From assembly GCA_002368955.1 (NCBI GenBank), contig DFDY01000122.1:3789-17604 (forward strand): a stretch of 13,816 bases of DNA, read 5' to 3'. The notes under the pieces are model-generated. The model was not told the DNA's origin, searched no databases, and saw only the letters and a list, made by a program, of their open reading frames with translations. The stretch comes from Bacteroidales bacterium UBA3816 (GTDB taxonomy: Bacteria; Bacteroidota; Bacteroidia; Bacteroidales; P3). This document shows positions 12,529 through 13,816 of the stretch, piece by piece (positions within the stretch are counted from its first letter, which is position 1; the number at the start of each line of letters is the position of its first letter). The translations under genes and the position numbers were made by a program.

Positions 12529-13816
12529 ATGAACATAATAATAGGAATTATTATCGGTATTGTCGTTGGCGCAGCTGCAGGCTTTATCACTGCCTCCAAG
12601 ATAGAAAACAACAAACTGCTGGCCAAGGGCGAAAAAATGATTGAACGAGGCAACGAGGTGCTGAAAGACGCCGAAGAGAAAGGCGAGATTATAAAGAAAG
12701 ACAAGATCCTGCAAGCCAAGGAGAAGTTCATCCAGATGAAGAGCGAGCACGAGAAGCAGGTGAACGAACGCAACGCCGCTCTTCGCGAGCAGGAGAGCAA
12801 GCTGAAACAGCGCGAAAACACCCTCAACCAAAAGGTGGGAGACCTGCAAAAGAAGAGCGAGGAGCTCAAGCAGGTGAGCACCGACCTCAACAACCAAATT
12901 GAGGTGCTGCGCAAACGTCAGGCCGAGGTGGAGAAGGTATACAATGAGAGCATCGAGAAACTGGAACACATTGCCGGCATGACTGCCGAGGAAGCCAAGC
13001 AGCACTTGGTGGAGATGATGACCGAGGAGGCCAGGTCCGATGCCGCCGCAGGCATCATGGACATCGTGGAGGAGGCCAAGATAACCGCCAACGAGCAGGC
13101 CAAGAAGATTGTCATACAGTCCATCCAGCGCACCGCCACTGAAACAGCTGTGGAGAACACCGTTAGCGTGTTCAACCTTGAAAATGAGGAGGTCAAAGGC
13201 CGTATCATTGGCCGCGAGGGCCGCAACATTCGCGCCTTGGAATCTCTCACCGGTGTGGAGGTCATTATCGACGACTCGCCCGATGCTATTATCCTCAGCG
13301 GCTTCGACCCCGTTCGCCGCGAAATTGCCCGCCTGTCGCTGCATAAACTGGTGACCGACGGCCGCATCCATCCCGCCCGTATTGAAGAGGTGGTTGCCAA
13401 GACCCGCAAACAGATTGAGCAAGAGATTGCCGAGGTAGGTAAGCGTACCTGCATCGACCTGGGCATCAACAATATGAACCATGAGCTGATGCGCATGGTG
13501 GGCCGCATGAAGTATCGTTCCTCTTACGGCCAGAACCTGTTGCAGCACAGCCGCGAGGTGGCCAATCTGGCTGCTACCATGGCTTCTGAACTGGGTCTCA
13601 ATCCCAAGCTGGCCAAGCGTGCCGGTCTGCTGCACGATATTGGCAAAGTGCCTGAGACCGACCCCGAACTGCCGCACGCAATCTTTGGCATGAAGCTGGC
13701 CGAGAAGTATAAGGAGCACCCTGATGTGTGCAATGCCATCGGTGCCCACCACGATGAGATTGAGATGACCTCGCTCATTGCCCCCATCATTCAGGTGTGC
13801 GACGCCATCAGCGGTG
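12529..13816 (+). CDS. rny: Ribonuclease Y, partial
   Basis: This is the membrane-anchored endoribonuclease that starts decay of many messenger RNAs. The first 429 codons are present of an expected 510-520; the gene leaves the window at the right edge. All family parts are visible in order: an N-terminal membrane helix (IIIGIIIGIVVGAAAGFI), a long charged coiled coil (about residues 25-195), a KH RNA-binding domain with GRIIGREGRNIRALE from residue 224, and the start of the HD nuclease domain. The metal-binding residues include H340 (QHSREV) and H369-D370 (LLHDIGK), followed by AHHDE. The start at 12529 is preceded by an A-rich stretch (CTAAAAAACAAACTTACC) and no Shine-Dalgarno site. It follows the 6S-like RNA by about 70 bases and may share its transcript. 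Confidence 0.98.
   Translation, partial: MNIIIGIIIGIVVGAAAGFITASKIENNKLLAKGEKMIERGNEVLKDAEEKGEIIKKDKILQAKEKFIQMKSEHEKQVNERNAALREQESKLKQRENTLNQKVGDLQKKSEELKQVSTDLNNQIEVLRKRQAEVEKVYNESIEKLEHIAGMTAEEAKQHLVEMMTEEARSDAAAGIMDIVEEAKITANEQAKKIVIQSIQRTATETAVENTVSVFNLENEEVKGRIIGREGRNIRALESLTGVEVIIDDSPDAIILSGFDPVRREIARLSLHKLVTDGRIHPARIEEVVAKTRKQIEQEIAEVGKRTCIDLGINNMNHELMRMVGRMKYRSSYGQNLLQHSREVANLAATMASELGLNPKLAKRAGLLHDIGKVPETDPELPHAIFGMKLAEKYKEHPDVCNAIGAHHDEIEMTSLIAPIIQVCDAISG

Noticed and set aside
12520..13752. A 410-codon open frame on the minus strand opposite rny
   Set aside because: It lies wholly antisense to an unmistakable ribonuclease Y gene and crosses the 3' flank of its start. Its translation is low-complexity (rich in H, L, F, G) with no motif. 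GC-rich codon bias in the true gene explains it.

Overview
The window looks like a chromosomal piece of a Bacteroidales (Bacteroidota) genome. The evidence is: promoters of the Bacteroidota type (TTTG, about 19-20 bases, TANNTTTG), no Shine-Dalgarno-like sites before the start codons, secreted proteins with signal peptides ending in the typical A-Q or G-Q, GH92/GH106/GH28 glycan-degrading enzymes, and a zapA - 6S-like RNA - rny block. The coding sequence is GC-rich, with AT-rich intergenic spacers. Genus cannot be fixed from the sequence alone.

Layout. (1) Bases 1-2428, minus strand: a TolC-type outer membrane efflux protein followed by a HlyD-type membrane fusion protein that runs off the left edge. 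This is two-thirds of a tripartite efflux system; the inner-membrane pump is presumably just outside the window. (2) Bases 2476-5546, minus strand: a small two-helix membrane protein of unknown function and a GH92 alpha-mannosidase, closed by a hairpin terminator and driven from a well-matched promoter at 5751-5781. (3) Bases 5789-11390, plus strand: a secreted GH106-like (alpha-L-rhamnosidase family) enzyme, a secreted GH28 (polygalacturonase family) enzyme with an odd partial duplication at its C-terminus, and a small outer membrane beta-barrel protein. GH106 plus GH28 suggests attack on a rhamnose- and galacturonate-containing polymer such as rhamnogalacturonan; no SusC/SusD pair is in view. 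(4) Bases 11551-13816, plus strand: a housekeeping block with a coiled-coil protein, zapA, a structured RNA best read as 6S RNA, and the first 429 codons of ribonuclease Y.

The most striking feature is a family of 7-base repeats (AATTCTC read on the coding strand). It occurs in four places: inside the tolC-like gene (10 units), inside the N-terminus of the small membrane protein gene (4 units), in the leader of that gene (arrays of 3 and 6 units), and inside the GH106-like gene (7 units). In all three genes it is read in the one orientation that has no stop codon, adding runs of the heptapeptide NSQFSIL. Because 7 is not a multiple of 3, gain or loss of one unit would shift the reading frame, so these arrays could act as on/off switches or could be tolerated genomic litter. 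Next to one array, a 65-base unit carrying the start codon of the small membrane protein is tandemly repeated, which gives the leader several competing start codons.

No tRNA or rRNA gene, transposase, integrase or CRISPR array was seen.
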